A stretch of 38,941 bases of DNA from a bacterium (GTDB taxonomy: Bacteria; 4484-113; JAGGVC01), in the NCBI GenBank assembly GCA_039961635.1, contig JABRWB010000011.1:1-38941 (forward strand), written 5' to 3'. Position 1 is the stretch's first letter. Every line of letters starts with the position of its first letter. Shown piece after piece: positions 30,163-37,958 of the stretch. The position numbers and the translations under genes are program-made. The notes under the pieces were generated by a model, which was not told the origin of the DNA, ran no database searches, and was given only the letters and a program-made list of their open reading frames with translations.

Positions 30163-30786
30163 CTATATGCCCAAAAGCTCGATGCCGCGCCTGTACTTTC
30201 CGCGGCGGTCGGCGTACCATCCGAATTTGCCGTGAACATATTCGTAGGCGGCCAAAACGGCTTCCGGACCGATGCCGTGGTCTTCGAATTCAAGGACGTA
30301 CTCGTGCGCGTTGACCGATTCGTTATCGGGACAGACGTACGCCACGTCGTCGAAAGAGACGTCCAGGTGCGCTTCGGGAGTTCCCATGCTCACCTGGCGG
30401 TAATATTCGTCAAGAATCAACTGGGAAACCACCGACTCGCCCGTGAGGGCAAGAGCAAGATCGGCGGTGAAATCAAGTATTCCCCGCCAGTCCTCGCCCG
30501 CGATCCTGAGCCTGACTTCGTCCCGCACCATAAGAATCTCGTGACTTTCCACGGGAAACTTGACCGTCAGCCGGTACTCGCTGGGTTTGCCCGGATACAG
30601 CTTTTCCCGAAGCCGCAGGCTGGCTCCTGCCGCAAGCAGCTTGCGCGATTTCGTGTCTATGTAATGGTCGGTCGTCTTGCCCTCGCTCGCGTTGATGAGC
30701 GGAAGCGACAGCTCGCCCGCGATTTCCGCCATCAGCTTATTGAAATCCAGTTCTCCGGCGAGGATTTCGACTTCGGTTTCTTTCAT
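30163..30786 (-). CDS. CYTH-like (triphosphate tunnel) domain protein
   Basis: This 207-residue protein fits the CYTH superfamily, which binds triphosphates in a beta tunnel (class IV adenylate cyclases, thiamine triphosphatase, inorganic triphosphatase). It opens with K-E-T-E-V-E-I, a variant of the ExExK motif with Ile in the last place. It continues with D-T-K-S-R-K-L-L-A-A-G-A-S-L-R-L-R, matching the conserved arginine strand, then T-V-K-F and later L-D-E-Y-Y-R and L-D-V-S-F-D-D. E-F-E near the C-terminus is also typical. The missing lysine in ExExK makes the activity uncertain. It precedes lptB on the same strand. Confidence 0.65.
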   Translation of the reverse strand: MKETEVEILAGELDFNKLMAEIAGELSLPLINASEGKTTDHYIDTKSRKLLAAGASLRLREKLYPGKPSEYRLTVKFPVESHEILMVRDEVRLRIAGEDWRGILDFTADLALALTGESVVSQLILDEYYRQVSMGTPEAHLDVSFDDVAYVCPDNESVNAHEYVLEFEDHGIGPEAVLAAYEYVHGKFGWYADRRGKYRRGIELLGI

Positions 30787-30800
30787 TTTCTGTTCCGCAA

Positions 30801-30814
30801 ACGCCCCGGGGCGT
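30801..30814. promoter_or_regulatory. 14-bp perfect palindrome in the CYTH leader
   Basis: ACGCCCCGGGGCGT is a perfect palindrome between the CYTH start (30786) and its -10 box. It could be an operator or a loop-poor RNA hairpin. Only one copy was seen. Confidence 0.3.
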
Positions 30815-30825
30815 CAGGCGGCGGA

Positions 30826-30831
30826 ATTATA
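30826..30831 (-). promoter_or_regulatory. -10 box TATAAT of the CYTH gene
   Basis: A perfect TATAAT on the minus strand lies 39 nt before the CYTH start. It faces the plus-strand TATAAT at 30855 with only 23 bp between the two boxes. Confidence 0.4.
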
Positions 30832-30854
30832 TCACGGGATTCGCGCCGCCGCGG

Positions 30855-30860
30855 TATAAT
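30855..30860 (+). promoter_or_regulatory. -10 box TATAAT of the thioesterase gene
   Basis: A perfect TATAAT lies 39 nt before the ATG at 30900. The two divergent boxes are so close that RNA polymerase could not occupy both at once. Confidence 0.4.
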
Positions 30861-30899
30861 GCTGCGGCGCGAACGCCTGCGCCATTCGAGGAAAATGCA

Positions 30900-31415
30900 A
30901 TGTCGGAACGCCAAAGGAAGCGTGCCACCACCGAAACCATCGCCGACCTGGTGATGCCCGCGGCCACGAACATCGTGGGAACGATGTACGGGGGCGACGT
31001 GCTCAAGCACATGGACATGGCGGCGAGCCTCGCCGCGCTCCGGTTCGCGCGCAAGAGCTGCGTAACCGCCTCCACGGACGCGGTTGATTTTCACGAGCCG
31101 ATCAGGCCGGGGCACATCGTCGAATTCAACGCGCGCGTCGTGCTTACGGGCAACACGAGCATGGTCATCAAGATCGAGGTATACGGCGAGGAGCCGCTGT
31201 CGGCGGAGCGATATCACTGCTGCACGGCGTTTTTCACTTTCGTCGCGCTCGGCCCGGGCGGCAAGCCGTCCCCGGTGCCGGAGCTGATTATCGAAACGCC
31301 GGAAGAGATCGCGGACGCGGAGCGCGCGCGCCAGGTCAGGGCGGCTTCAAAGGAGCGCATAAAATTGGCCGGGGAAGTTCCGGTCATGCGAACGCTGGAC
31401 CGCGGCGCGCATTGA
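30900..31415 (+). CDS. Acyl-CoA thioesterase (hotdog fold)
   Basis: The 171-residue protein is predicted to hydrolyse acyl-CoA to free acid and CoA. It has the hotdog-fold pattern of YciA/ACOT-type enzymes: M-P-x-x-T-N-x-x-G-T-M-Y-G-G-D-V-L with the catalytic Asp region, then M-D-M-A-A-S-L-A, then V-D-F-H-E-P-I-R-P-G and V-x-x-T-G-N-T-S-M. The C-terminal ~45 residues are charged and helical. GAGG ahead of the ATG at 30900 is a plausible ribosome site. It is cytoplasmic; chain-length preference is unknown. Confidence 0.85.
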   Translation: MSERQRKRATTETIADLVMPAATNIVGTMYGGDVLKHMDMAASLAALRFARKSCVTASTDAVDFHEPIRPGHIVEFNARVVLTGNTSMVIKIEVYGEEPLSAERYHCCTAFFTFVALGPGGKPSPVPELIIETPEEIADAERARQVRAASKERIKLAGEVPVMRTLDRGAH

Positions 31416-31495
31416 GCATGCAAAGCGCGCGCCGCGTCATTTACGGAGGCGATGAAAGCGCCAAGGCGTCCGAATTTTGAATCAAAGGAAGCGGA

Positions 31496-32407
31496 ATGTC
31501 CGTGGTTGAAGCGGGAAGTTGGGTTGGCAGCTCGGGGGCCGGCGAAAGGCTGGCCTTTCCGTTGCTCGCGGAAGTTGTCTCGGGCTCGCGGGAACTTAGC
31601 CCCGAATTGCGGAAGCTCCCGATCGAGCTTGTCCTTCCCGTGCGAGTATCTCTTTCGGACGGCATAATTACGATAATCCCCGATCCCAAAGGGCACAGGC
31701 ATCCGGTTCCCCATTGGGCGAGGCCGGCGGTTCTATGGGTTTACTATCCAACAGCGCTTTGGCTTTTGTTGAACGTAATGTTTTACCTGCGAGGGCTGGT
31801 GTTCAAGTTCGCGGGCGAAAACGCCCAGGACAACTCCATGCTCGTTTTGTCCTTTGCGATGTGGGGGCTGATCGCGCTGCCAATCTCCGCTTTCATCGCA
31901 CTCGCTGTTTCGAGATCGCTTAAAGCGGATTTCCGTTATGATATTCAATGGGACGCGGCGAAACCGATTTGGCTCGGGGATCACCACTGCGAAGTGATGG
32001 CAATCAAACCGCGCAGAGCTTCGGCCAAACACATCCTGCTGCTTCTTCCGGCGAAAGCCCAAAGGGTACATGACTGGCCGAGAGTTCCCGTTCTTCCGAT
32101 GTCCGGCTTGCTGAATATATGGTATTTCTATACCGCAAGCGACAATTTCACGCCGCTCGGCAAGCACTACTGGTTTTTCTGGTGGCTGACAAATTTGATA
32201 TCGCCCGCCGTTCTGCTCGTGGGAGTGGATCTGATACTAAGGCTGCCCGGCCCCGCCCTCCAAGGCGCGGGATCGCTTGGATTGTTCATCCTTTTGGCTT
32301 CGCTCATTTCAAACACTTACCAGGGCTGGAGCGAAATCGCCAAGCGGAACAAGGACGCGAAAACCGCACGGGACATCAGGGACTGGGTGTGGCAGCGCAG
32401 CGTCTAG
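31496..32407 (+). CDS. Uncharacterised membrane protein
   Basis: I do not recognise a family. The 303-residue product has a soluble N-terminal ~75 residues, then probable membrane segments at about 77-100 (V-L-W-V-Y-Y-P-T-A-L-W), 112-140 (a long hydrophobic stretch, possibly two), 222-248 (W-F-F-W-W-L-T-N-L-I) and 257-276. Between the second and third groups lies a ~70-residue soluble part. The C-terminal tail is basic (R-N-K-D-A-K). AAAGGAAG precedes the ATG at 31496. It lies upstream of pilB on the same strand but 88 nt away, so a pilus role is only a guess. Confidence 0.65.
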   Translation: MSVVEAGSWVGSSGAGERLAFPLLAEVVSGSRELSPELRKLPIELVLPVRVSLSDGIITIIPDPKGHRHPVPHWARPAVLWVYYPTALWLLLNVMFYLRGLVFKFAGENAQDNSMLVLSFAMWGLIALPISAFIALAVSRSLKADFRYDIQWDAAKPIWLGDHHCEVMAIKPRRASAKHILLLLPAKAQRVHDWPRVPVLPMSGLLNIWYFYTASDNFTPLGKHYWFFWWLTNLISPAVLLVGVDLILRLPGPALQGAGSLGLFILLASLISNTYQGWSEIAKRNKDAKTARDIRDWVWQRSV

Positions 32408-32495
32408 CGGCTTTGGCCGGTATGATAATATAAAAGGGCTTGTCACTCCATCCCTTTTTATCGGGGGAACGAGCAACCCGGGGTAACGGAACGAA

Positions 32496-34229
32496 ATGAG
32501 CCAGTTTGCAACACAAGGCGGCGGGCAGGACACTCAGCTTGCAACGACGCGTTCGCTTAAAAAGGCACGGGATCGCTTCGGCGAAATCCTCCTCGGCCAG
32601 GGAATCATAACCGAGGAACAGCTCAACGAAGCAATCCGGCTCCAAAAGACCAAGCGGAAAAAGCTGGGCCAGCTTCTTATCGAGCTCAACTACTGCAGCG
32701 CGGAGCAGGTCCAGCGCGCGCTCGCGATCCAGCTCGGCGTGGATTTCGTTGACGTGCGCGGGATGGAATTCAGCTCCGAGCAGCTCGGGCTGATCAGCCA
32801 GAAATTCATCAGCGCGCACAACATCCTCCCGTACATGCGCCAAGGAAACAGGCTGTACGTGATAATGGCCGACCCGCTTGACTATTCGGTCATCCAGAGC
32901 CTGGAGCTGGCCACCGACGCGATCATCCAGCCGCTCATCGGCGTCGAAGAAGACATCAAAAAGGTCATTTACGAAAACTTCGGCGCGAAGCAGACCGCGG
33001 AGCAGCTTATCGCGGACATGGAGGACATCGACACCAAGGTAAAGGACGAGGAAGAGGCGGATGTAAACGACGCCCCCGTAGTCAAGCTCGTGAACTCCAT
33101 CCTCGAAAACGCGATCCGGGAAAAAGCGTCCGATATCCACATCGAGCCGGAGGAAAAAGGCACGGTAGTCCGGCTGCGCATAGACGGCAGGCTGCACAAG
33201 GCGATGAGCATCCCGAAACAGATCCAGAACGCGGTGATAAGCCGCCTGAAGATTATGGGAAGGATGGACATCGCGGAGAAGCGCATACCCCAAGACGGCA
33301 AGATCAAGACCAAGATGGACAACCGCCCGATAGACATCCGCGTGAACACGCTGCCCACCGTCTGGGGCGAAAAGCTGGTCATGCGTATCCTCGACAAGTC
33401 GCGCGCTCTCGTGCCGCTGGAGCAGCTCGGCCTGCGCGAGGACGAGCGCACAAAAATAATGACGCTGATCGAGCGGCCAAACGGAATCATCCTCGTCACA
33501 GGGCCGACAGGAAGCGGAAAATCCACCACGCTCTATTCCGTTCTGTCCAAAATCGCTTCACCCGAAATAAACGTCACAACGGTGGAAGACCCGGTCGAAT
33601 ACCAGATGGACGGCATCAACCAGGTCAACACGAATCCGAAGGCCGGAATGACGTTCGCAAGCGTTCTGCGAAGCCTGCTGCGCCAAGACCCGGACGTGAT
33701 AATGGTCGGCGAAATCCGCGACAAGGAAACGGCGGAAATCGCCGTGCAAGCATCCCTCACCGGCCACCTTGTCATTTCGACTATTCACACCAACGACGCG
33801 CCCAGCACTATTTCGCGCCTGTTCCACATGGGCATCGAGCCGTTCCTTGTCAGCGCAGCGCTGGTCGGCGTCGTCGCACAGCGCCTGCTGCGCAGAATCT
33901 GCGAGGAATGCAAGGTAGCCGTCGACCCCACCCCCGAGCACAAGAAGCTCATCGCCCCGTACATCAAAGACCAGTCCGTCCAGATTTTCAAGGGAAAGGG
34001 ATGCAAGGTCTGCCACGATACGGGTTACAAAGGCCGGATGGGAATTTACGAAATCATGATGGTTACACCCGAGCTGCGCGAACTCATCATCGAACGCGCC
34101 AACACCGACCAAGTCCGCAAAGTGGCGATCGAGCAAGGCATGAAAACGCTGTTCGACAGCGGCATTTTGAAAGTACTGGACGGAATCACGACGGTGGAAG
34201 AAGTCTTGCGCGTGACGCACACCGAATAA
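32496..34229 (+). CDS. pilB: Type IV pilus extension ATPase PilB
   Basis: This hexameric ATPase drives pilin polymerisation at the inner membrane. In 577 residues it has an N-terminal MshEN-type domain (about 20-170, with G-x-x-L-I-E and L-A-I-Q-L-G), Walker A G-P-T-G-S-G-K-S-T-T from 336, an Asp box, Walker B D-P-D-V-I-M-V-G-E-I-R-D around 398-410, and a zinc module C469-x-x-C472 ... C503-x-x-C506. Length and order match PilB/GspE. pilT follows after 37 nt. A GspE of a type II secretion system is the main alternative; the pilT neighbour favours pili. No other pilus gene is in the window. Confidence 0.93.
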   Translation: MSQFATQGGGQDTQLATTRSLKKARDRFGEILLGQGIITEEQLNEAIRLQKTKRKKLGQLLIELNYCSAEQVQRALAIQLGVDFVDVRGMEFSSEQLGLISQKFISAHNILPYMRQGNRLYVIMADPLDYSVIQSLELATDAIIQPLIGVEEDIKKVIYENFGAKQTAEQLIADMEDIDTKVKDEEEADVNDAPVVKLVNSILENAIREKASDIHIEPEEKGTVVRLRIDGRLHKAMSIPKQIQNAVISRLKIMGRMDIAEKRIPQDGKIKTKMDNRPIDIRVNTLPTVWGEKLVMRILDKSRALVPLEQLGLREDERTKIMTLIERPNGIILVTGPTGSGKSTTLYSVLSKIASPEINVTTVEDPVEYQMDGINQVNTNPKAGMTFASVLRSLLRQDPDVIMVGEIRDKETAEIAVQASLTGHLVISTIHTNDAPSTISRLFHMGIEPFLVSAALVGVVAQRLLRRICEECKVAVDPTPEHKKLIAPYIKDQSVQIFKGKGCKVCHDTGYKGRMGIYEIMMVTPELRELIIERANTDQVRKVAIEQGMKTLFDSGILKVLDGITTVEEVLRVTHTE

Positions 34230-34266
34230 CATAAACCGGAATGGATAGTATTTTCAGGAGCAGGCT

Positions 34267-35331
34267 GTGCCGGAAGAAATTTACATAGACGATTTGCTTC
34301 ATGCGATGATCCAAAAAGGTGCGAGCGACCTCCACCTTACGGTGGGCGTGCCGCCGGTGTTCCGCATATCGGGCGATCTCGTCCGGCAGGGCGAGCGCAA
34401 CTTCGGACCGAAAGAGTTAAAGACGCTCATCTACAGCATCATGGACGAGCAGCAGATCCGGCGCTTCGAAAACGAAAAGGAGCTGGATTTCGCGTACAGC
34501 GTTTCCGGGCTTGGCCGTTTCCGCGTGAACGTTTTCTATCAGCGGGACAGCCATGCCGCCGTTTTGCGCGCGATAGCCAGCGAAATAAAGACCGTCGAGC
34601 AGTTGGGCATTCCATCGATCACGAAAGAGCTTGCGCTTCTGCCTCGCGGCCTCTTTCTGGTCACCGGTCCGACCGGAAGCGGCAAGTCAACCACGCTTGC
34701 GGCGCTCATCGACTACATCAACCAGAACCGCAAGTGCCACATCATCACGATCGAAGACCCGATCGAGTACCTGCACAAGCACAAGGGCTGCGTGGTGAAC
34801 CAGCGCGAAGTGGGAAGCGACACCTTCGGATTCCTGGAAGCGCTCAAGCGCGTCCTCCGCCAGGATCCGGACGTGATACTCCTGGGCGAAATGCGCGACC
34901 TCGAAACCATATCCACCGCGATCACCGCCGCCGAAACGGGCCACATGGTCTTCGCCACCTTGCACACTATCGACGCCGCGCAAACGATCGACCGTATCAT
35001 CGACGTTTTCCCGCCGGTACAGCAGGAACAGATCAGGCTGCAGCTGTCGAACGCGATCCAGGGAGTGCTGTGCCAAACTCTGGCGAAGAAAGTCACGGGC
35101 GGACGCGTCCCCGCCGTCGAACTTATGATAGGCACGAACGCGATCCGCGCGCTCATCCGCGAAGGAAAGACGCACCAGATTCACACCACGATCCAGATGA
35201 GCGGGAAGCAGGGAATGATCACGATGGACCAAAGCCTGAAGGATCTCTACAAAAAGAACATTATCAGCAAGGAAGAGGCTCTTTCGCTTTGCAGCAATCC
35301 GTCGGAATTCCGCCAGTTCATTACGGAATAA
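34267..35331 (+). CDS. pilT: Type IV pilus retraction ATPase PilT
   Basis: PilT depolymerises pili and powers twitching motility. The 354-residue product has the PilT N-terminal start (I-D-D-L-L-H-A-M-I-x-K-G-A-S-D-L-H-L), Walker A G-P-T-G-S-G-K-S-T-T from 134, D-P-I-E-Y-L-H, an Asp box, G-E-M-R-D-L-E-T, and the His box region A-A-E-T-G-H-M-V-F-A-T-L-H-T. Its C-terminal half includes the loop A-I-R-A-L-I-R-E-G-K, typical of PilT. The start is GTG at 34267 with AGGAG 7 nt before. Likely one transcript with pilB. Confidence 0.95.
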   Translation: MPEEIYIDDLLHAMIQKGASDLHLTVGVPPVFRISGDLVRQGERNFGPKELKTLIYSIMDEQQIRRFENEKELDFAYSVSGLGRFRVNVFYQRDSHAAVLRAIASEIKTVEQLGIPSITKELALLPRGLFLVTGPTGSGKSTTLAALIDYINQNRKCHIITIEDPIEYLHKHKGCVVNQREVGSDTFGFLEALKRVLRQDPDVILLGEMRDLETISTAITAAETGHMVFATLHTIDAAQTIDRIIDVFPPVQQEQIRLQLSNAIQGVLCQTLAKKVTGGRVPAVELMIGTNAIRALIREGKTHQIHTTIQMSGKQGMITMDQSLKDLYKKNIISKEEALSLCSNPSEFRQFITE

Positions 35332-35364
35332 CGGGCTGCGCTTGAATCCGCCGCCGGTTCGGCT

Positions 35365-35370
35365 TATACT
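35365..35370 (+). promoter_or_regulatory. -10 box TATACT of the flavin reductase gene
   Basis: TATACT lies 14 nt before the ATG at 35385, leaving a leader of only a few nucleotides. No ribosome site is visible. Confidence 0.35.
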
Positions 35371-35384
35371 CCGGCGCGGTTGCC

Positions 35385-35885
35385 ATGGTTGAGACTTCGC
35401 CTTTCGATTCGATATTCGAGCTTATGCAGTCGGGCGTGTATGTGGTGACGGCCGACGACGGAGAAAAGCGCGGCGGATGCACCGCGGTATGGGTGACCCG
35501 CGCCAGTTTCGAGCCGGCGATGATCGCGGTCTTCATCGCTCCCAAGCGCTATACGCACGACGTGATCAAGCGCGCGGGCCATTTCTGTCTGAACATTATC
35601 GGAGAACACCACAAAGAGCTTGCCCGCACGTTCGGATTCAAATCGTCCGCGGAAGTGGACAAATTCGCCGGCGTGATTGTGGACAAGGCCAAGACGGGCG
35701 CTCCTCTGATCAAGGAAGCGTGCGCGTACATAGATTGCGAGCTTGCGGCCGAGTTTCCGGCGGGCGACCACACGTGCTTCGTCGGCAAGGTGGTCGCGGC
35801 GGACCGCAACACCTTCGAGAAGCCGCTTGCCTATTCGAACGAGGATTTCTTCCCCAAGGCCAGCGAGGCGCAGGGCCCCGGCTAG
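35385..35885 (+). CDS. Flavin reductase family protein (split-barrel FMN-binding)
   Basis: A small FMN-binding oxidoreductase of 166 residues. Features of the family are G-V-Y-V-V-T-A near the N-terminus, a C-T-A-V-W-V-T-x-A-S-F-E-P segment that contacts FMN, V-F-I-A-P-K-R-Y-T-H-D-V-I, F-C-L-N-I-I-G, and a cysteine-containing I-D-C-E-L with G-D-H-T-C-F-V-G-K-V-V (the H-x-x-F-x-G core). It lies 53 nt after pilT with its own -10 box. It ends overlapping the converging barrel gene by 4 nt. Substrate or partner protein unknown. Confidence 0.85.
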   Translation: MVETSPFDSIFELMQSGVYVVTADDGEKRGGCTAVWVTRASFEPAMIAVFIAPKRYTHDVIKRAGHFCLNIIGEHHKELARTFGFKSSAEVDKFAGVIVDKAKTGAPLIKEACAYIDCELAAEFPAGDHTCFVGKVVAADRNTFEKPLAYSNEDFFPKASEAQGPG

Positions 35886-36484
35886 ACGCCGAATCCCAGG
35901 CTGAATCCCGCGCTCAATGCGCCGTTGTCGTCGAACTCGTCGTATCCCCCCTGGAGTTCGAGCACCGCGTTTTCGGAAAGGCCGAATTTGACCCCGATAT
36001 GCCCGCCCCATCCGAGGCCGTCAGAATCGCCGAATACGCCGGACAAATGCCCGCCCGCGTAAGTAATCGCGTTGCCTGTGTACCAGACGTGGGTGGCGGT
36101 GCCGGTTATCGAATCGGTGTCGGCTTCGGTGACGTGGGTGTACCTGATATCGCCCAGCCAGCGTCCGTTCGGCGATTGGCTGTCGAAGAACTGGTTGTAT
36201 CCCGCTCCGAGAAGGACGCCCTCGTCTCCGCCGTCGAAATCCACGAGCGCGACCGGGAAGTAGAATCCATACCCCGCGGGCGAAAACACAAGATTGGCCC
36301 CCCACAGCCTGTAATCCTCGTTAAACCGCGCGTAAGGCTGAAAGCTGACCGTTTGCGAGCCGGATATTTCCGTGCCGCTGGGTACGTAAACGAATGGAAC
36401 CACCTCGGCGGCGGACGCCGCCCCGCCCGGTGGGAATAGGATTGCGAATGCAAGAACCACAAGTACTGCGATTTTAATCGTCAT
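35882..36484 (-). CDS. Predicted outer-membrane beta-barrel protein
   Basis: The 200-residue product starts with a Sec signal (M-T-I-K-I-A-V, hydrophobic core, A-S-A-A near residue 25). The mature part consists of short amphipathic strands with many Gly and aromatic residues (F-Q-P-Y-A-R-F, G-F-Y-F-P-V-A-L-V-D-F, L-L-G-A-G-Y-N-Q-F-F, W-G-G-H-I-G-V-K-F-G-L) and ends F-S-L-G-F-G-V, fitting an eight- to ten-stranded barrel. GGAGG 7 nt before ATG 36484 fixes the start. Not the same family as the barrel at 17326-17907 as far as I can see. Confidence 0.6.
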   Translation of the reverse strand: MTIKIAVLVVLAFAILFPPGGAASAAEVVPFVYVPSGTEISGSQTVSFQPYARFNEDYRLWGANLVFSPAGYGFYFPVALVDFDGGDEGVLLGAGYNQFFDSQSPNGRWLGDIRYTHVTEADTDSITGTATHVWYTGNAITYAGGHLSGVFGDSDGLGWGGHIGVKFGLSENAVLELQGGYDEFDDNGALSAGFSLGFGV

Positions 36485-36581
36485 GTGTCAACCTCCGTAG
36501 TTGATACCCCGCGCGGGGCGGGAGCTTGTCATGTTAAACTGGTTTTTTCTTTACTGCAACCGGGAATCGCAGCGACAGGCC

Positions 36582-36959
36582 ATGCCCAGGAAAAACGAAA
36601 CAACCGATGCGGGAAGCGTTTTCAAAAGCCTGCTTGCGGGACTGCCGCATTCGGGAGCGCGCAAAATCGTCGAATGCGAGGCGATGCAGGTTTTGTGGGA
36701 AAGCTTTCCAGAGGATTTGCGCGGCCGCGCGGCTCCCGCGGCGATCCACTACGTGAAGGATTCAAAAGGCGTCGCCCGCTCCGTATGCGAGATTTGGGTG
36801 GACGACAAGCTCACTTGGAGCGTGCTAAGCCGCGACCGGGAGAAATTGATCAAAACCGCGAACGAAGTTCTCGGACGCGTCGTAATCGAGGAGCTGTCCC
36901 ACAAAATTGCGCCCGCCAAAATGCTGAAACAAAGAATAAGGGTGCTGGACGGCGGCTAA
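36582..36959 (+). CDS. DUF721 (DciA-like) protein
   Basis: A small basic protein of about 125 residues resembling the DUF721 family, some members of which (DciA) load the replicative helicase. It begins G-S-V-F-K-S-L-L-A-G-L, then V-L-W-E-S-F-P-E-D-L, a beta part (C-E-I-W-V-D-D-K-L-T-W-S-V-L) and E-K-L-I-K-T-A-N-E; these follow the family pattern. I prefer the ATG at 36582; an ATG at 36531 with GGGAG before it, or a start at 36501, would add a hydrophobic leader not usual in the family. Converges with the lipoprotein gene, overlapping by 4 nt. Confidence 0.6.
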   Translation: MPRKNETTDAGSVFKSLLAGLPHSGARKIVECEAMQVLWESFPEDLRGRAAPAAIHYVKDSKGVARSVCEIWVDDKLTWSVLSRDREKLIKTANEVLGRVVIEELSHKIAPAKMLKQRIRVLDGG

Positions 36960-37486
36960 CCGGCCGCGCCGAAATGCGCGGTGACCAAGACCTCGTTTTT
37001 TCCCGATTCCTTATCGTGATTCACGGTGATGACGACCAGCACCTTGCCGTTTGAAAACTCCTGGCGCGCGAAATTCTCCGGGTCGTCAACCTGCCTGCCC
37101 TCGAATCCTTTGGCGGACAGCGGCAGCTCGAAAACGCGCAGCGCCTCGTGCGCGCTCGCGTCGGTCAAATATTTCTTGCTCAAATGCAGAAAATCCGCGG
37201 TGCGCCGCGTCTCGACAAGCGTCCATTTCGGATTTTTTTCCAATGCGGGCAGCTCCGCGGGCCAGCGCGCCGCGATTTCCTCCGCTGTCGCGGGGATGTC
37301 CGGCGAGGCTTCGACCGGCGCGGCGCCGCCTTCCGATTGAGGAGGTTTATCCGGCGAGCCGATGTCCGGCGCGCTCGAACCGCCCGGCAAGTCCGGCGGC
37401 TCCCCGCCCGCGCCTCCGTTCGTTTTCGGCGCGCAGGTGGACGCCGTCAAAAGAGCAAGCGCCAACAGAAACGCGAAAAGTTTCAT
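36956..37486 (-). CDS. Hypothetical lipoprotein
   Basis: This 176-residue protein has a lipoprotein signal (M-K-L-F-A-F-L then A-S-T-C at residues 15-18), a Gly/Pro/Ser-rich linker of ~50 residues and a folded C-terminal part of ~105 residues with I-A-A-R-W-P-A-E-L-P and V-L-V-V-I-T-V-N. The family is not recognised. GGAG 7 nt before the ATG supports the start. It is anchored to a membrane by its linker; function unknown. Confidence 0.65.
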   Translation of the reverse strand: MKLFAFLLALALLTASTCAPKTNGGAGGEPPDLPGGSSAPDIGSPDKPPQSEGGAAPVEASPDIPATAEEIAARWPAELPALEKNPKWTLVETRRTADFLHLSKKYLTDASAHEALRVFELPLSAKGFEGRQVDDPENFARQEFSNGKVLVVITVNHDKESGKNEVLVTAHFGAAG

Positions 37487-37536
37487 TCCGTATCTCCGCC
37501 CGGAAATTTCCGGCGCGGCCGATTATACGCCGCGGT

Positions 37537-37542
37537 TATAAT
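37537..37542 (+). promoter_or_regulatory. -10 box TATAAT of yjbQ, leaderless geometry
   Basis: A perfect TATAAT ends 7 nt before GTG 37550, the same spacing as for the carbonic anhydrase gene. No ribosome site fits. Confidence 0.45.
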
Positions 37543-37549
37543 CACGGCC

Positions 37550-37948
37550 GTGGATTACATCACGCTCGACACGAAATCGAAGTACGACGCGGTGGACGTC
37601 ACCGCCGAAGTGCGGCGCATCGTCGAAAAAAGCGGCGTGCAAAGCGGCGCGGCGATATTGCAGTCCATGCACACGACCGGCGCGCTGACGATAAACGAGC
37701 ATGCCGATCCCGACGTCGCCCGCGACCTGCTCTCCGCGATGGACAAAATGATTCCCGCGGGGATTCATTTCCGCCACGCCGAGGGAAACAGCCCGGCGCA
37801 CGTCCAGACGACTCTCGCCGGCGCGTCCCTGACCGTGATTGTCGAGGGCGGCCGGCCGCTGCTCGGAACCTGGCAGGGCATTTTCTTTCTCGAATTCGAC
37901 GGCCCGCGCCGCGGAAGAAAAATCGCGGTGGCTGTCGTCGGAAAATGA
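37550..37948 (+). CDS. YjbQ family protein (UPF0047)
   Basis: The 132-residue product matches YjbQ: D-V-T-A-E-V-R-R-I-V-E-K-S-G-V near the N-terminus, the conserved H-T-T-G-A-L-T-I-N-E with D-P-D-V-A-R-D-L (about 43-60), G-N-S-P-A-H-V-Q and G-T-W-Q-G-I-F-F-L-E-F-D-G at the end. Members have been linked to a secondary thiamine-phosphate synthase activity, but the physiological role is open. The start is GTG at 37550; a longer frame upstream to 37148 is antisense to the lipoprotein gene and not real. Length agrees with the family. Confidence 0.85.
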   Translation: MDYITLDTKSKYDAVDVTAEVRRIVEKSGVQSGAAILQSMHTTGALTINEHADPDVARDLLSAMDKMIPAGIHFRHAEGNSPAHVQTTLAGASLTVIVEGGRPLLGTWQGIFFLEFDGPRRGRKIAVAVVGK

Positions 37949-37958
37949 CGGGCCGCGG

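Noticed and set aside
37148-37549. N-terminal extension of YjbQ to 266 residues
   Set aside because: The extra part is antisense to the lipoprotein gene; the family length fits the GTG at 37550, which has a -10 box directly before it.
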